From contig JAHRFE010000020.1 in the NCBI GenBank assembly GCA_019084245.1, forward strand, positions 1-64,000: 64,000 nucleotides of DNA, read 5' to 3'. Of the stretch, positions 1 to 7,657 are shown piece by piece. A program made the position numbers and the translations under genes. Positions within the stretch are counted from its first letter, which is position 1. Every line of letters starts with the position of its first letter. Origin of the DNA: Hoeflea sp. GTDB taxonomy: Bacteria > Pseudomonadota > Alphaproteobacteria > Rhizobiales > Rhizobiaceae. The notes below the pieces were generated by a model. It ran no database searches. It saw nothing but the letters and a program-made list of their open reading frames with translations, and was not told the origin of the DNA.

Positions 1-106
1 AGCCTGGGCGAAATCGCACGGAACCACCCCGAACAACCCGCAGGAATGGCCGAAACTCAACGTCTGAACGTCACACTCGGCGCGACAACGCGCTCAACGC
101 CGTCTC

Positions 107-727
107 TCAAGCAGCAGAAACCCGGTAAATCGAGGTGTCCAGTTGCGGGGCCGCGGTCTGCGGCCGGGCGGCGGTCTCGGCCACCCAGCCGGCGCCCGCG
201 CCCGAGATGGCAAAGGGCCGCTTGTAGAGGCTGGACGAGATGGTGAGCGTTGCGGCCAGCGAGCGCATGGGCGATTCGTCCTTCAGCGCCGACAGAATCG
301 CGGTCTCGGCGTCGTCGGGCACCAGATAGCCGCCATCGGCCTCGGAGCCGACACTCATGCCCTTGCTTTCGAGCTGTTCATAGCCCTCGGTGCGGCCCTT
401 GCGCACATAGGCATCCATGGCGGCGCGTGTTTCATCCTCGATCGCGGAGGATTTGCCGATCAGCGGCCGGGCGTTCCTGAACAGGGCGCTTTGCTGGGCG
501 TTCATGAAGTCGTCGATACGGCGGAGCTTTTCCTCGGTCAGCGCGTCCACCGGCTTGCGGGCCTCAAGCTGGGCAAGCCTCTCCTCATTGACGGATTTAT
601 ATTCCTCAAAGCCGGTCATGAAGTCATCAAAGGCATCCACCAGCGACAGGGGTATGCCGGATGACGGCGCGTGATCCTGATATTCAGGCGGCACTGTATC
701 TTTAGTTTCGACGGGGGAAACAGTCAT
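107..727 (-). pseudogene. truncated HK97-type phage/GTA major capsid protein
   Basis: The 206-residue product looks like the front half of an HK97-fold major capsid protein: a charged, probably coiled N-terminal scaffold (delta) region around residues 25-110, including TEEKLRRIDD, then the capsid entry sequence GGYLVPDDAE and a stretch ending GWVAETAARPQ. Family members are usually near 400 residues and continue with a FPVMELYA-like segment; here the frame ends soon after, at DTSIYRVSAA, and the remaining 106 bases of the window do not read as capsid. The start at 727 is chosen over an upstream ATG because GGAGAG lies just before it. The TEEKL region is reminiscent of gene transfer agent capsids of Alphaproteobacteria. 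No portal, protease or terminase gene lies beside it on the visible side. Likely a recombination or prophage/GTA remnant; the true extent past the left edge cannot be seen. Confidence 0.72.
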
Positions 728-1110
728 GGTTTTCTCTCCACAGGTTAGGCCGGTCATCCGGCATACCCATAATGCCACTGTTCGTAACTGCGGGGCAAAA
801 CAGAAACGATTTTTCTCGCGCTTAATGATCGACATCCGATGCCGGCCGACCACGCCTTTCAGAAATCAAGCAATGACAAAGACTTGTCGTCCAGCCGGCT
901 ATGCCCGAGACGCGTTGTCCGATTGCTTTTGGACGTCCATGCCGCATACGTCATGCACGTTTTATGAAGTCTGGCTGAGGCGGATTGCCGTGCAGGAACA
1001 ATCTCGCTTCCAGCAGAGCATAGAAAATCAGCCCTCAGGACGCGCCAGCCGGCCCGCATCCCAAATCAGCCAAACACTCCTCGAAATCCGGAACGCCGCC
1101 TGCCGCCCTG
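728..1110. other. gene-free stretch between capsid fragment and FAH gene
   Basis: I see no convincing gene here. Short open frames on both strands have no recognisable motif and no ribosome site. It presumably holds the promoter of the capsid fragment and the 3' end of the FAH transcript; no clear terminator hairpin was found. Confidence 0.5.
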
Positions 1111-1950
1111 TCATGCCCTCCCAACAGTCTGGCGCTGCTGGCCCAGGCCTTCGATGCCCAGCTCGATGGTCTCGCCGCCCTTGAGGTAGGTCTGCGGTTT
1201 CTGGCCCATGCCGACGCCGGGGGGCGTTCCCGTCGAGATCACGTCGCCGGGCTGCAGGCTCATGAACTGGCTGACGTAGCTGACCAGATGCTGCACGCTG
1301 AAGACCATGGTCCTGGTGGAGCCGTCCTGGTAGCGGTGCCCATCGACCTCGAGCCAGAGATTGAGGTTCTGGGGGTCGGCGACCTCGTCGCGCGTCACCA
1401 GCCAGGGGCCGATCGGGCCGAAGGTGTCGCACCCCTTGCCCTTGTCCCAGGTGCCGCTGCGCTCGATCTGGAATTCGCGCTCCGAAACATCGTTGATGAC
1501 GCAGTAGCCGGCCACATGATCCAGCGCATCGGCCTCGTCGATATAGACGCCGCCCTTGCCGATGATCACGCCGAGTTCGACTTCCCAATCGGTCTTGACC
1601 GATTTGCGCGGGATCAGCACCGTGTCGTTGGGGCCGCAGATGGCGCTGGTGGCCTTCATGAAGATGACCGGCTCCTTGGGAACTTCCGCGCCGGTTTCGG
1701 CAGCGTGGTCGGAATAATTCAGCCCGATGCAGATGAACTTGCCGACCTGGCCGACGCAAGGGCCGATGCGGCCTGTCTCAAGTTCGGGCAGGCTTTCCGG
1801 ATCGATTGACGCGATCTTCGCCAGGCTTTCGGGCAGCAACGCCGCGCCGGCAATGTCGCTGACAACCGATGACAGGTCGCGGGGCTTGCCCGCGGCATCG
1901 AGAATGGCGGGCTTTTCCTGTCCGGGGGCGCCGATGCGAAGCAGTTTCAT
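1111..1950 (-). CDS. fumarylacetoacetate hydrolase family protein
   Basis: The 279-residue protein is a complete FAH-family enzyme. Family hallmarks visible are FICIGLNYSDHAAE near residue 72, the metal-site region WEVELGVIIGKGG near residue 120, the INDVSEREFQ stretch and the C-terminal GDVISTGTPPGVGMG. This subgroup (MKLLRIGAPG start) includes 2,4-diketo-3-deoxy-L-fuconate hydrolase and enzymes often mislabelled ureidoglycolate lyase. The SDR gene 161 bp upstream on the same strand resembles 2-keto-3-deoxy-L-fuconate dehydrogenase, whose product would be this enzyme's substrate, so the pair fits the last two steps of non-phosphorylated L-fucose (or related acid sugar) breakdown to pyruvate and lactate. 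Substrate assignment is inference; the family call is firm. Confidence 0.88.
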   Translation of the reverse strand: MKLLRIGAPGQEKPAILDAAGKPRDLSSVVSDIAGAALLPESLAKIASIDPESLPELETGRIGPCVGQVGKFICIGLNYSDHAAETGAEVPKEPVIFMKATSAICGPNDTVLIPRKSVKTDWEVELGVIIGKGGVYIDEADALDHVAGYCVINDVSEREFQIERSGTWDKGKGCDTFGPIGPWLVTRDEVADPQNLNLWLEVDGHRYQDGSTRTMVFSVQHLVSYVSQFMSLQPGDVISTGTPPGVGMGQKPQTYLKGGETIELGIEGLGQQRQTVGRA

Positions 1951-2111
1951 GGGGTCTCTTCCTTGTTTCTTGATTGGCTTGTGTGATGATTGGCCCGTCA
2001 GGCCCTTGCCGTCCGGGACGGCGTGAAAAAACGCGGCTTACGTGATTGCGGTTTCATGCAGAGAGAACAACCCGTTGGCAGGCTGCGTGGGCGCTGCCGA
2101 ACCGGTTTGCC

Positions 2112-2846
2112 TCAGATCGACCAGCCGCCGTCGATGGCATAGGCCTGACCTGTGGTGAAGGTGGCGTTGGCGAGATGGACCGCAAGATCGGCAATTTCCT
2201 CAGGCAGGCCGATGCGGCCCATCGGCTGACGCGCGATGAAGGCCGCACGCGCCGTGTCATAATCGCCCATCGCCCGCATCCGCTCCTGCAGCGAGGGGCT
2301 TTCGACCGTGCCGGGGCAGATGGCGTTGCAGCGGATGCCCCGGCCGATATAATCGGCGGCGACGGATTTGGTCAGGCCGATGACGGCCGCCTTGGACGTG
2401 GAATAGGCGAAGCGGTTGGGCACGCCCTTGATCGAGCTTGCAACCGACGACATGTTGATGATCGCCCCGCCTCCACGCTCCAGCATGGCGGGCAGCACCG
2501 CGCGGATGGTGCGGATCATGGAGCGCACATTGAGATCCATGGCGAAGTCGAACTCCGCGTCCGTCATCTCAAGGATCGAGCCAGCGTGGACAAAGCCCGC
2601 GCCGTTGAACAGGACATCAACCGGGCCGATCGCTTCAACCGAGGCGATGACATCGGCCGCGTCGAGCACATCAAGCCTGCGGGTCGTGATCCCGGTTTCG
2701 CCTGCAAGTTCCGCAAGCGTCGTCTCGTTGATGTCGGTGGCGATCACCCGTGCCCCGTGAGCCGCGTAGGCGAGTGCCGTGGCACGGCCTATGCCTTGTC
2801 CCGCAGCAGTTACCAGCACGGTTTTGTCTCTTACCCAATCTGCCAA
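2112..2846 (-). CDS. SDR oxidoreductase, 2-keto-3-deoxy-L-fuconate dehydrogenase-like
   Basis: A 244-residue classical short-chain dehydrogenase. The nucleotide-binding motif is TAAGQGIG (residues 13-20), followed by NGAG at 81-84, the catalytic serine region NMSSVAS near 131 and the YSTSK motif with Tyr148 and Lys152; the C-terminus TGQAYAIDGGWSI is typical. An upstream ATG would add an unrelated 48-residue head, so I prefer a TTG start at 2846, placed a few bases after GGGAGAGAG. The enzyme resembles the DHRS6/2-keto-3-deoxy-L-fuconate dehydrogenase group, which oxidises the C4 hydroxyl to give 2,4-diketo-3-deoxy-L-fuconate. The downstream FAH gene would then cleave that product. No fuconate dehydratase or fucose dehydrogenase lies next to it, although an acid-sugar-dehydratase-like gene occurs at 19996-21210. 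Confidence 0.87.
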   Translation of the reverse strand: MADWVRDKTVLVTAAGQGIGRATALAYAAHGARVIATDINETTLAELAGETGITTRRLDVLDAADVIASVEAIGPVDVLFNGAGFVHAGSILEMTDAEFDFAMDLNVRSMIRTIRAVLPAMLERGGGAIINMSSVASSIKGVPNRFAYSTSKAAVIGLTKSVAADYIGRGIRCNAICPGTVESPSLQERMRAMGDYDTARAAFIARQPMGRIGLPEEIADLAVHLANATFTTGQAYAIDGGWSI

Positions 2847-3255
2847 TTTCTCTCTCCCATCGGTTCCGCTCAGGCGGGCTTTGCGTCGACAATGTAGATG
2901 TGGTCGGCGAAAAGCACCACCTTGCAAACTGGTTTTGCCACACATCTTTGAACGGGGCTTGCGATGGCGACCTGCTGAGGTCTGCCTCAATATCGAAGAG
3001 GTGCGATGGGCTCGTCAACCGCCGTTGGAACTTGCAGGTCACGGAGGACGAAAGGATGAACGCGGGACCAATCGCGTTTCCGGGTCCGAATCCCGGGCTG
3101 GAAGTTCCGTCGGGCGGATTCCCGCTCAACACTCATGCTGATTGCAGCCTCATTTTCCGGCGCAATGCCGGCGTGTGGACTTGTCAGATATCAGCGGCAA
3201 TGCGATAAAACATGGCGTCGATCCTTTGCCATTTCGTTGAACAGGGAGTTTTACT
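2847..3255. other. divergent intergenic region between SDR and ialB
   Basis: About 400 bp separate the SDR (minus) and the IalB gene (plus). It must contain both promoters, but no strong promoter or palindrome stands out. A short minus-strand frame ending with a stop at 2870-2872 reads like a protein tail (VVLFADHIYIVDAKPA) but has no start or recognisable family; it could be the 3' scar of a lost gene. Confidence 0.4.
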
Positions 3256-3807
3256 TTGATTTTTACTGAAATCACGGCGGGCGGCCGCACGGCAATCCTT
3301 GCCACAATTCTTGCAGGAGGATTGGCGGCGTCCATGGCGCCGGCATTTGCCCAGACCACGGCCAGACCTTCGGCAACCACTGAAGCACCCAAAAGCAACT
3401 GGTCGGTCAATTGCGGCGCAGGCGAAACCGCGGATGCGCCGCTTGTGTGCCAGATGATGCAGAATGTCGTGGTGCAGGAATCCAACCAGAGGCTTCTGAC
3501 TGTCGTTGTCCGTCCGCAGTCCGACTCGCCCAATCACACCCTGACGCTCGCCCTGCCGCATGGCGTGGATTTCATCAAGGGCGTGGACGTGGTGGTCGAC
3601 GACAAGGAACCGTTCACCGTTCCGGTGCAGACCAGCAATCCGCAGGGGGCGTTTTCGAACCTGCCGATCAGCGATAAGCTGCTGGGGGAACTGAAGGCCG
3701 GCACGTCGATCAAGTTCAGTTTCCAGTCCGTCTCCGGGCAGAGCTTCTCGGTGCCGATCAGCCTGATCGGCTTTTCAGCCGCCTATGAAAAACTGACTTC
3801 CAGCTGA
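3256..3807 (+). CDS. ialB: invasion associated locus B (IalB) family protein
   Basis: The 183-residue protein has an N-terminal signal peptide with a probable cleavage after AFA (residue 32), so it is periplasmic or surface-exposed. The mature part contains the IalB-type pattern NWSVNC...PLVCQMMQNV with Cys53 and Cys65, which could form a disulfide, and ends LIGFSAAYEKL, typical of the family. The start is TTG at 3256, six to eight bases after AGGGAG. IalB was named for a Bartonella invasion locus, but homologues are widespread in free-living Hyphomicrobiales and their molecular role is unclear. The 3' end overlaps, in antisense, the 3' end of the minus-strand autotransporter gene by 50 bp. 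Confidence 0.88.
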   Translation: MIFTEITAGGRTAILATILAGGLAASMAPAFAQTTARPSATTEAPKSNWSVNCGAGETADAPLVCQMMQNVVVQESNQRLLTVVVRPQSDSPNHTLTLALPHGVDFIKGVDVVVDDKEPFTVPVQTSNPQGAFSNLPISDKLLGELKAGTSIKFSFQSVSGQSFSVPISLIGFSAAYEKLTSS

Positions 3808-5155
3808 CACACACGAGCAACGAGATCGGGGGCAGGTTCAGAGACCGCAGCTTTGTCACCGGCAGGAAGGTGTCGCCGGCGCCCGCCAGGCCCTGCGCGG
3901 TGACAAAATCGCAGGCGTTGCCGACACTGGAGCAATCCGCAGCCCCCTGCGCCGTATTGGCGACATAGAACGCCTGCAGGCTTTCGCCGGAGACGGCGTC
4001 CCTGACCAGATCTCCGGCCCTGAGATTGGTCTGCGCCACCAAAGGCGTGACGATGTCGTCGTCCCGGTAGACCCGCCGCGTCATCAGCCGGTCAAGACCA
4101 CTCAATTGCCGCTCGGCCTCGACCATTTCGCTGGCGCCGCCGATCGGCATCCGCAAGCGGACAAGGCCGCTGGCCTCGGTACCGCGCACCTTGTCGGTGC
4201 GAATTTCGCCGCCGATGCTGAGTTTGGCGCCGTTCAGGCCGAAGGGATCGTCAATCTCGACCTCCGCGCGGAAGCGCGGTCCCTCCACCAGCGTGCTGCC
4301 TCGTTCAAACCGGAAATAGCCGGCATTGAGCCTGATGGCGGCTTCGGAAAAATCCAGCTTGACGCCGGCCTCGACATCAAAGCCCGGCAAGGCCCTTTCA
4401 ACCAGATTGTTGCCGGAATAGACAAAATTCCTGCCGTTCAAGGTGATGCCGCCGCCTACCGTGCCGACCGTGTACTGGTTTCCGCCGGGCAGATAGGCAT
4501 TGGCGCGAAACTCGAAGTTTTCAGTGATGACTTCGGCGCCGAGAGTGCCCTGGTAGAACATGTTGTCGTAGGCCGAGCGGCGGGCATCGAAGAAACCGTA
4601 AATGCCGAAAATCGCGTCCGTGCCAAAAAAACCTCCCGGTACAATCTGGCGATAGCCAAGCCCGAAATTTCCTTCCTGCACATCATCGGTCCAGGCAGAT
4701 GCGCGCAGATCGGTAAACAGCAGCGAGTCGCTGTCCTGCGCCAGGGGCGCAAACAGATTGACCTGACCCAGGGTGCGGCTGCCGCCGGGCGCAGCCGTAA
4801 ACTCGACATGGGGCCGCCATTTCTTGCCGCCAGCCAGCCCGTCTATGCCGGGAATGAACTTGCGGCTCTCAGTGCCCGGACCGCTGGCGCCATAGGTCCG
4901 GTCGAGAAGCACCTTGAGATTGTGGTCGAGATCCTGTTGATCAACCGCGTAGCTGGCCTCTTTCGTCTCCAGCGTGGTTGCTTTCAATGGCCTGGATATG
5001 CGCGCCGCCTGCGGCTGCCTGGCGGGCTCGCTGTCGATGCGGAGATTTTTCCAGGGGTCCCGGCCATCCGCGGCGGAAGCCAATCCGGCTGTGACCGTGG
5101 CAAAACCCGCCGTCAGGCAAGATGAGCAAGCCAACCTGTTTCGAAAATGAAACAC
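3758..5155 (-). CDS. inverse autotransporter beta-domain protein, probably truncated
   Basis: This 465-residue reading frame has a signal peptide (cleavage near GLASA-AD, residue 28) followed by an intimin/invasin-type inverse autotransporter beta domain: FTDLRASAWTDD, FGLGYRQIV, GIYGFFDARRSAYDN and NAYLPGGNQY, then repeated amphipathic strands. Such a barrel inserts in the outer membrane and normally exports a long C-terminal passenger. Here the passenger begins with a cysteine-containing segment (AADCSSVGNACDFV...GAGDTFLPV) reminiscent of the first turn of a beta-helix passenger, and then the frame simply runs into the antisense of the ialB 3' end and stops. The last 20 or so residues are therefore probably not native. 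GTG start at 5155 follows GGGGGAAAC. I read it as a gene that has lost its passenger. Confidence 0.75.
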   Translation of the reverse strand: MFHFRNRLACSSCLTAGFATVTAGLASAADGRDPWKNLRIDSEPARQPQAARISRPLKATTLETKEASYAVDQQDLDHNLKVLLDRTYGASGPGTESRKFIPGIDGLAGGKKWRPHVEFTAAPGGSRTLGQVNLFAPLAQDSDSLLFTDLRASAWTDDVQEGNFGLGYRQIVPGGFFGTDAIFGIYGFFDARRSAYDNMFYQGTLGAEVITENFEFRANAYLPGGNQYTVGTVGGGITLNGRNFVYSGNNLVERALPGFDVEAGVKLDFSEAAIRLNAGYFRFERGSTLVEGPRFRAEVEIDDPFGLNGAKLSIGGEIRTDKVRGTEASGLVRLRMPIGGASEMVEAERQLSGLDRLMTRRVYRDDDIVTPLVAQTNLRAGDLVRDAVSGESLQAFYVANTAQGAADCSSVGNACDFVTAQGLAGAGDTFLPVTKLRSLNLPPISLLVCVSWKSVFHRRLKSRSG

Positions 5156-5852
5156 CCGTTTCCCCCGGAGTCAACCGACTGCCCAAAGCAAGTATTTGTT
5201 GTTCCCTGCCAAGAAAATGATGGATCACATCTTGGGGTCAAATTCAACCCGGGTCCCGACAATCTGCAGCACATGCCCCAAAAAGTTGCGACCCGATTCT
5301 AAAAGATTTCAATATATGTGATTTATTCATCACACGAGATGAGGCACGATGCTGACCCTTAAGCCTTTACCCCTTAACTATCGCATTTTCCCTCATTTTT
5401 AAGGGGTATTTTCGCTTTATTTTGTCTTTACGATTTACAGAAAATCGATTTTTGACTGACATTTTTTGTCCTTAGTTCATGAATCTATTGATGAATACTT
5501 TTCTTCTGCAAGGAAAGCTTCATCAGGCGGCCAAAGCCAGATTGGGGTGCGGGTCACCGCCAGCCAGCCTTTCCTGCAAGTAAATCCCTGACTGTACTAA
5601 CCTATTCTTTGATCCGCTCCGAATGGTCCTGGCGGACTCCACCCCGCGTTGCGCGTCGCGAGCGTTCGGCGGATTGGAGACGGAGCCGCTTTGCCGCCAG
5701 CGTCGATCAAATCGGCAAGGGCTTTATCCCCAGCTTCACCTTGTTAACTTTCCCCGATTATGATCCACCCAAACCGCCACTTGCATCACCACGTCACGAT
5801 CCCCGCATGGATCCTTGCCAGGAACCTATGCAGGACCGCCCCAGGAACGAGC
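5156..5852. other. 697-bp AT-rich intergenic region
   Basis: No gene is visible. The stretch around 5280-5510 is clearly richer in A and T than the surrounding DNA and includes an 8-bp inverted repeat CCCCTTAA (5370-5377) / TTAAGGGG (5399-5406) with 21 bp between the arms. It lies upstream of both the minus-strand autotransporter and the plus-strand MipA gene, so it probably carries divergent promoters; the low GC also fits a site of past insertion or deletion. Confidence 0.5.
5370..5406. repeat. inverted repeat CCCCTTAA...TTAAGGGG
   Basis: Two perfect 8-base arms at 5370-5377 and 5399-5406 are separated by 21 bases. The spacing suits either a regulator site with two half-sites two helical turns or so apart or a cruciform/hairpin; no T tract follows, so a terminator is less likely. 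Confidence 0.5.
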
Positions 5853-6641
5853 ATGACCATTTCGAGAAACACCTCCATCACCGTCCTCGCCACCACCATC
5901 GCGGTTTGCGCAAGCGGAGCAGTGCGCGCCCAAGACCAGGGTTCGACACCCGCGCAGCCGGGCATCGTTTTCGAGTTGGGGGTGGGCGGAAAGGTCACGC
6001 CCAGCTATTTCGGATCGAGCGATCTCATCCTGTCTCCGGTGCCCCTGTTCCGGATGAAACGGCTGACGCTGCCGAACGGCTTCACCCTGGGCGGCGGCAG
6101 CGAGGAGGGGTTTTCGCTAAGCCCGGCGATCGACGTGATTTCCAAACGCTCGGTCAAGGACTCCCCGGAACTGATCGGGCTGAACACCATCGACACCGCA
6201 GTCGAGCTTGGGGTGGCGGCCAAATTCCAGACCGAACACTTCCGCGTCATGGGCGAGTTGCGGCGCGGCTTTGGCGGTCATGACGGCTTTCGCGGCGAGC
6301 TTGGCGCGGATGTCATCGTCAGGGCCGGAGACCAGTGGACTTTCCATGGCGGCCCGCGGCTGGACTTCGCCGATTCCAAGTTCACCAACACCTATTTCGG
6401 CGTCAGCGCGGCGGAAGCTTCCGCGCTCTATCCTGCGACCACCGCCGGCGGCGGGCTGGTCAGCGCCGGCCTGGAAGCCGGGGTGCGCTACCAGATGGAT
6501 GAGCACTGGGCCGTCGAGGCCGGGGCCGGATGGTCGCGGCTGACGGGCGACGCCGCCAAATCACCGATCACGGCGCAGGGCTCGAAGGACCAGTTCAGCC
6601 TGTCCTTCGGCGTGATGCGCCGGTTCGACATCGCCTTCTGA
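5853..6641 (+). CDS. MipA/OmpV family outer membrane protein
   Basis: The 262-residue protein begins at ATG 5853 (after AGGAACG), which gives a clean signal peptide ending near VRA-Q (residue 26); a longer frame from 5760 would bury this signal behind an implausible histidine-rich head. The mature part has the MipA/OmpV pattern: GVGGKVTPSYFGSSDLILSPVP near the start, alternating beta strands, GADVIVRAG, GGPRLDFADSKFTNTYFGVS and a C-terminal aromatic residue (RRFDIAF) as in outer membrane beta-barrels. Family members have been called MltA-interacting or osmoporin-like proteins; the precise role in this lineage is not known. It is a single-gene unit bounded downstream by a palindromic hairpin. 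Confidence 0.88.
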   Translation: MTISRNTSITVLATTIAVCASGAVRAQDQGSTPAQPGIVFELGVGGKVTPSYFGSSDLILSPVPLFRMKRLTLPNGFTLGGGSEEGFSLSPAIDVISKRSVKDSPELIGLNTIDTAVELGVAAKFQTEHFRVMGELRRGFGGHDGFRGELGADVIVRAGDQWTFHGGPRLDFADSKFTNTYFGVSAAEASALYPATTAGGGLVSAGLEAGVRYQMDEHWAVEAGAGWSRLTGDAAKSPITAQGSKDQFSLSFGVMRRFDIAF

Positions 6642-6643
6642 TC

Positions 6644-6661
6644 TGCGGCCAATTGGCCGCA
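6644..6661 (+). terminator. palindromic hairpin after mipA-like gene
   Basis: TGCGGCCAATTGGCCGCA is a perfect 18-bp palindrome starting three bases after the stop codon, able to form a 7-bp stem with an AATT loop. The following sequence has only a weak T-rich tail (GATTGTTCTCC), so efficiency is uncertain. Confidence 0.6.
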
Positions 6662-6818
6662 TCCGATTGTTCTCCCGCTGCCACATAAGATACAGATACT
6701 TTGGATCTGAGTTGATTCGGGCCAGAAACCGCCTGATCCATCCAAGGCGCGGGCAGCCGTGCATGGAAGCGGATTAACCGGGTCCGGATCGCCCATCGGC
6801 AACAAGTGGTTCGAGATA

Positions 6819-7655
6819 ATGATCAGTCCAGACGATCGCAGTTTTTTCCAATCCGAAGGCTACCTTCTGCTCAAGGGCTTTTTCGACTTTGAAAAGGACA
6901 TCAAGCCGATCCAGCACGATGTCTATGAAATCATCGGGCTGGTTGCCAAAAGACATGGGGTAGCGCTCGAACGGCAGGCCTTCGATCCGGACACTTTCGA
7001 TCGGGACTATTACAGGCTGCTCGAAGCCGACCGCCGCTACGCCGCCGAGGTCTACGATCTCACCAAGCAGATCCCGTCTTTCCTGCGGCTGATTTCAAGC
7101 GAAAAGTCGGAAGAGCTGTTCCGGATGCTGCGCGGCACGGATCACGCCGGGATCGGGGCCGCCTCCTACGGCATCCGCATCGACAATCCGAACGAGGACA
7201 AGTTCCGCTCGCACTGGCATCAGGAGTTCCTGTTTCAGCCGCAGAGCATGGATGGCATCGTCTTCTGGACGCCTCTCGTACCGGTTCGCGACGATATGGG
7301 GGCGGTGATCATCCTGCCGAAGTCGCACAAGGACGGACTTTGCGTCTACTCGAGAGGCACGACATACGCCGACAAGGCCGGGGCCTACCAGATCGGCATT
7401 CATGACGAGGCGGCAGTCGTCTCCAATTATGAGCAGATCGCACCGCTGACCGAGCCGGGTGATCTGTTGATCATGGATTTCCTGACCATACACGCCTCCG
7501 GAGAAAACCGCTCCACAAGGTCGAGATGGTCGATCCAGAGCCGGTTCTTCAATTTCAAGGATCCGGTCGGCATGAAGATCGGCTGGAAGGCGTCGATCAC
7601 CACGGGCACCCAGGTCGAGGAGCTCTTTCCGGACAATTTCGTGAGCGAAACCTGA
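6819..7655 (+). CDS. phytanoyl-CoA dioxygenase (PhyH) family protein
   Basis: The 278-residue protein fits the PhyH family of Fe(II)/2-oxoglutarate oxygenases: N-terminal FFQSEGYLLLKGFF, then SHWHQEF with His134 and Glu136 as likely first iron ligands, DDMGAVIILPKSHKDG, and GDLLIMDFLTIHASGEN with His225 as the second histidine ligand; Arg236 or Arg242 could bind 2-oxoglutarate. The usual ligand triad is HxD...H, so HxE here is a variation. I start at ATG 6819 because the conserved fold begins right there; no strong ribosome site is visible. It opens a five-gene operon (next gene starts 2 bp after its stop) with two methyltransferases, an ATP-grasp enzyme and a phosphoesterase, suggesting hydroxylation of a small molecule or glycan residue that is then methylated or ligated. 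Substrate unknown. Confidence 0.85.
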   Translation: MISPDDRSFFQSEGYLLLKGFFDFEKDIKPIQHDVYEIIGLVAKRHGVALERQAFDPDTFDRDYYRLLEADRRYAAEVYDLTKQIPSFLRLISSEKSEELFRMLRGTDHAGIGAASYGIRIDNPNEDKFRSHWHQEFLFQPQSMDGIVFWTPLVPVRDDMGAVIILPKSHKDGLCVYSRGTTYADKAGAYQIGIHDEAAVVSNYEQIAPLTEPGDLLIMDFLTIHASGENRSTRSRWSIQSRFFNFKDPVGMKIGWKASITTGTQVEELFPDNFVSET

Positions 7656-7657
7656 TC

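Noticed and set aside
859-1059. 66-codon minus-strand frame
   Set aside because: No ribosome site, family or conserved composition.
2670-2990. N-terminal extension of the SDR or a separate upstream gene with tail VVLFADHIYIVDAKPA
   Set aside because: The extension has no SDR similarity and the TTG start has a good ribosome site. The tail-like frame is only about 38 codons, with no start or known family, so I mention it only as a possible scar.
4106-5125. 339-codon plus-strand frame opposite the autotransporter
   Set aside because: The minus strand has a signal peptide and beta-domain motifs; the plus frame has none and lacks a ribosome site.
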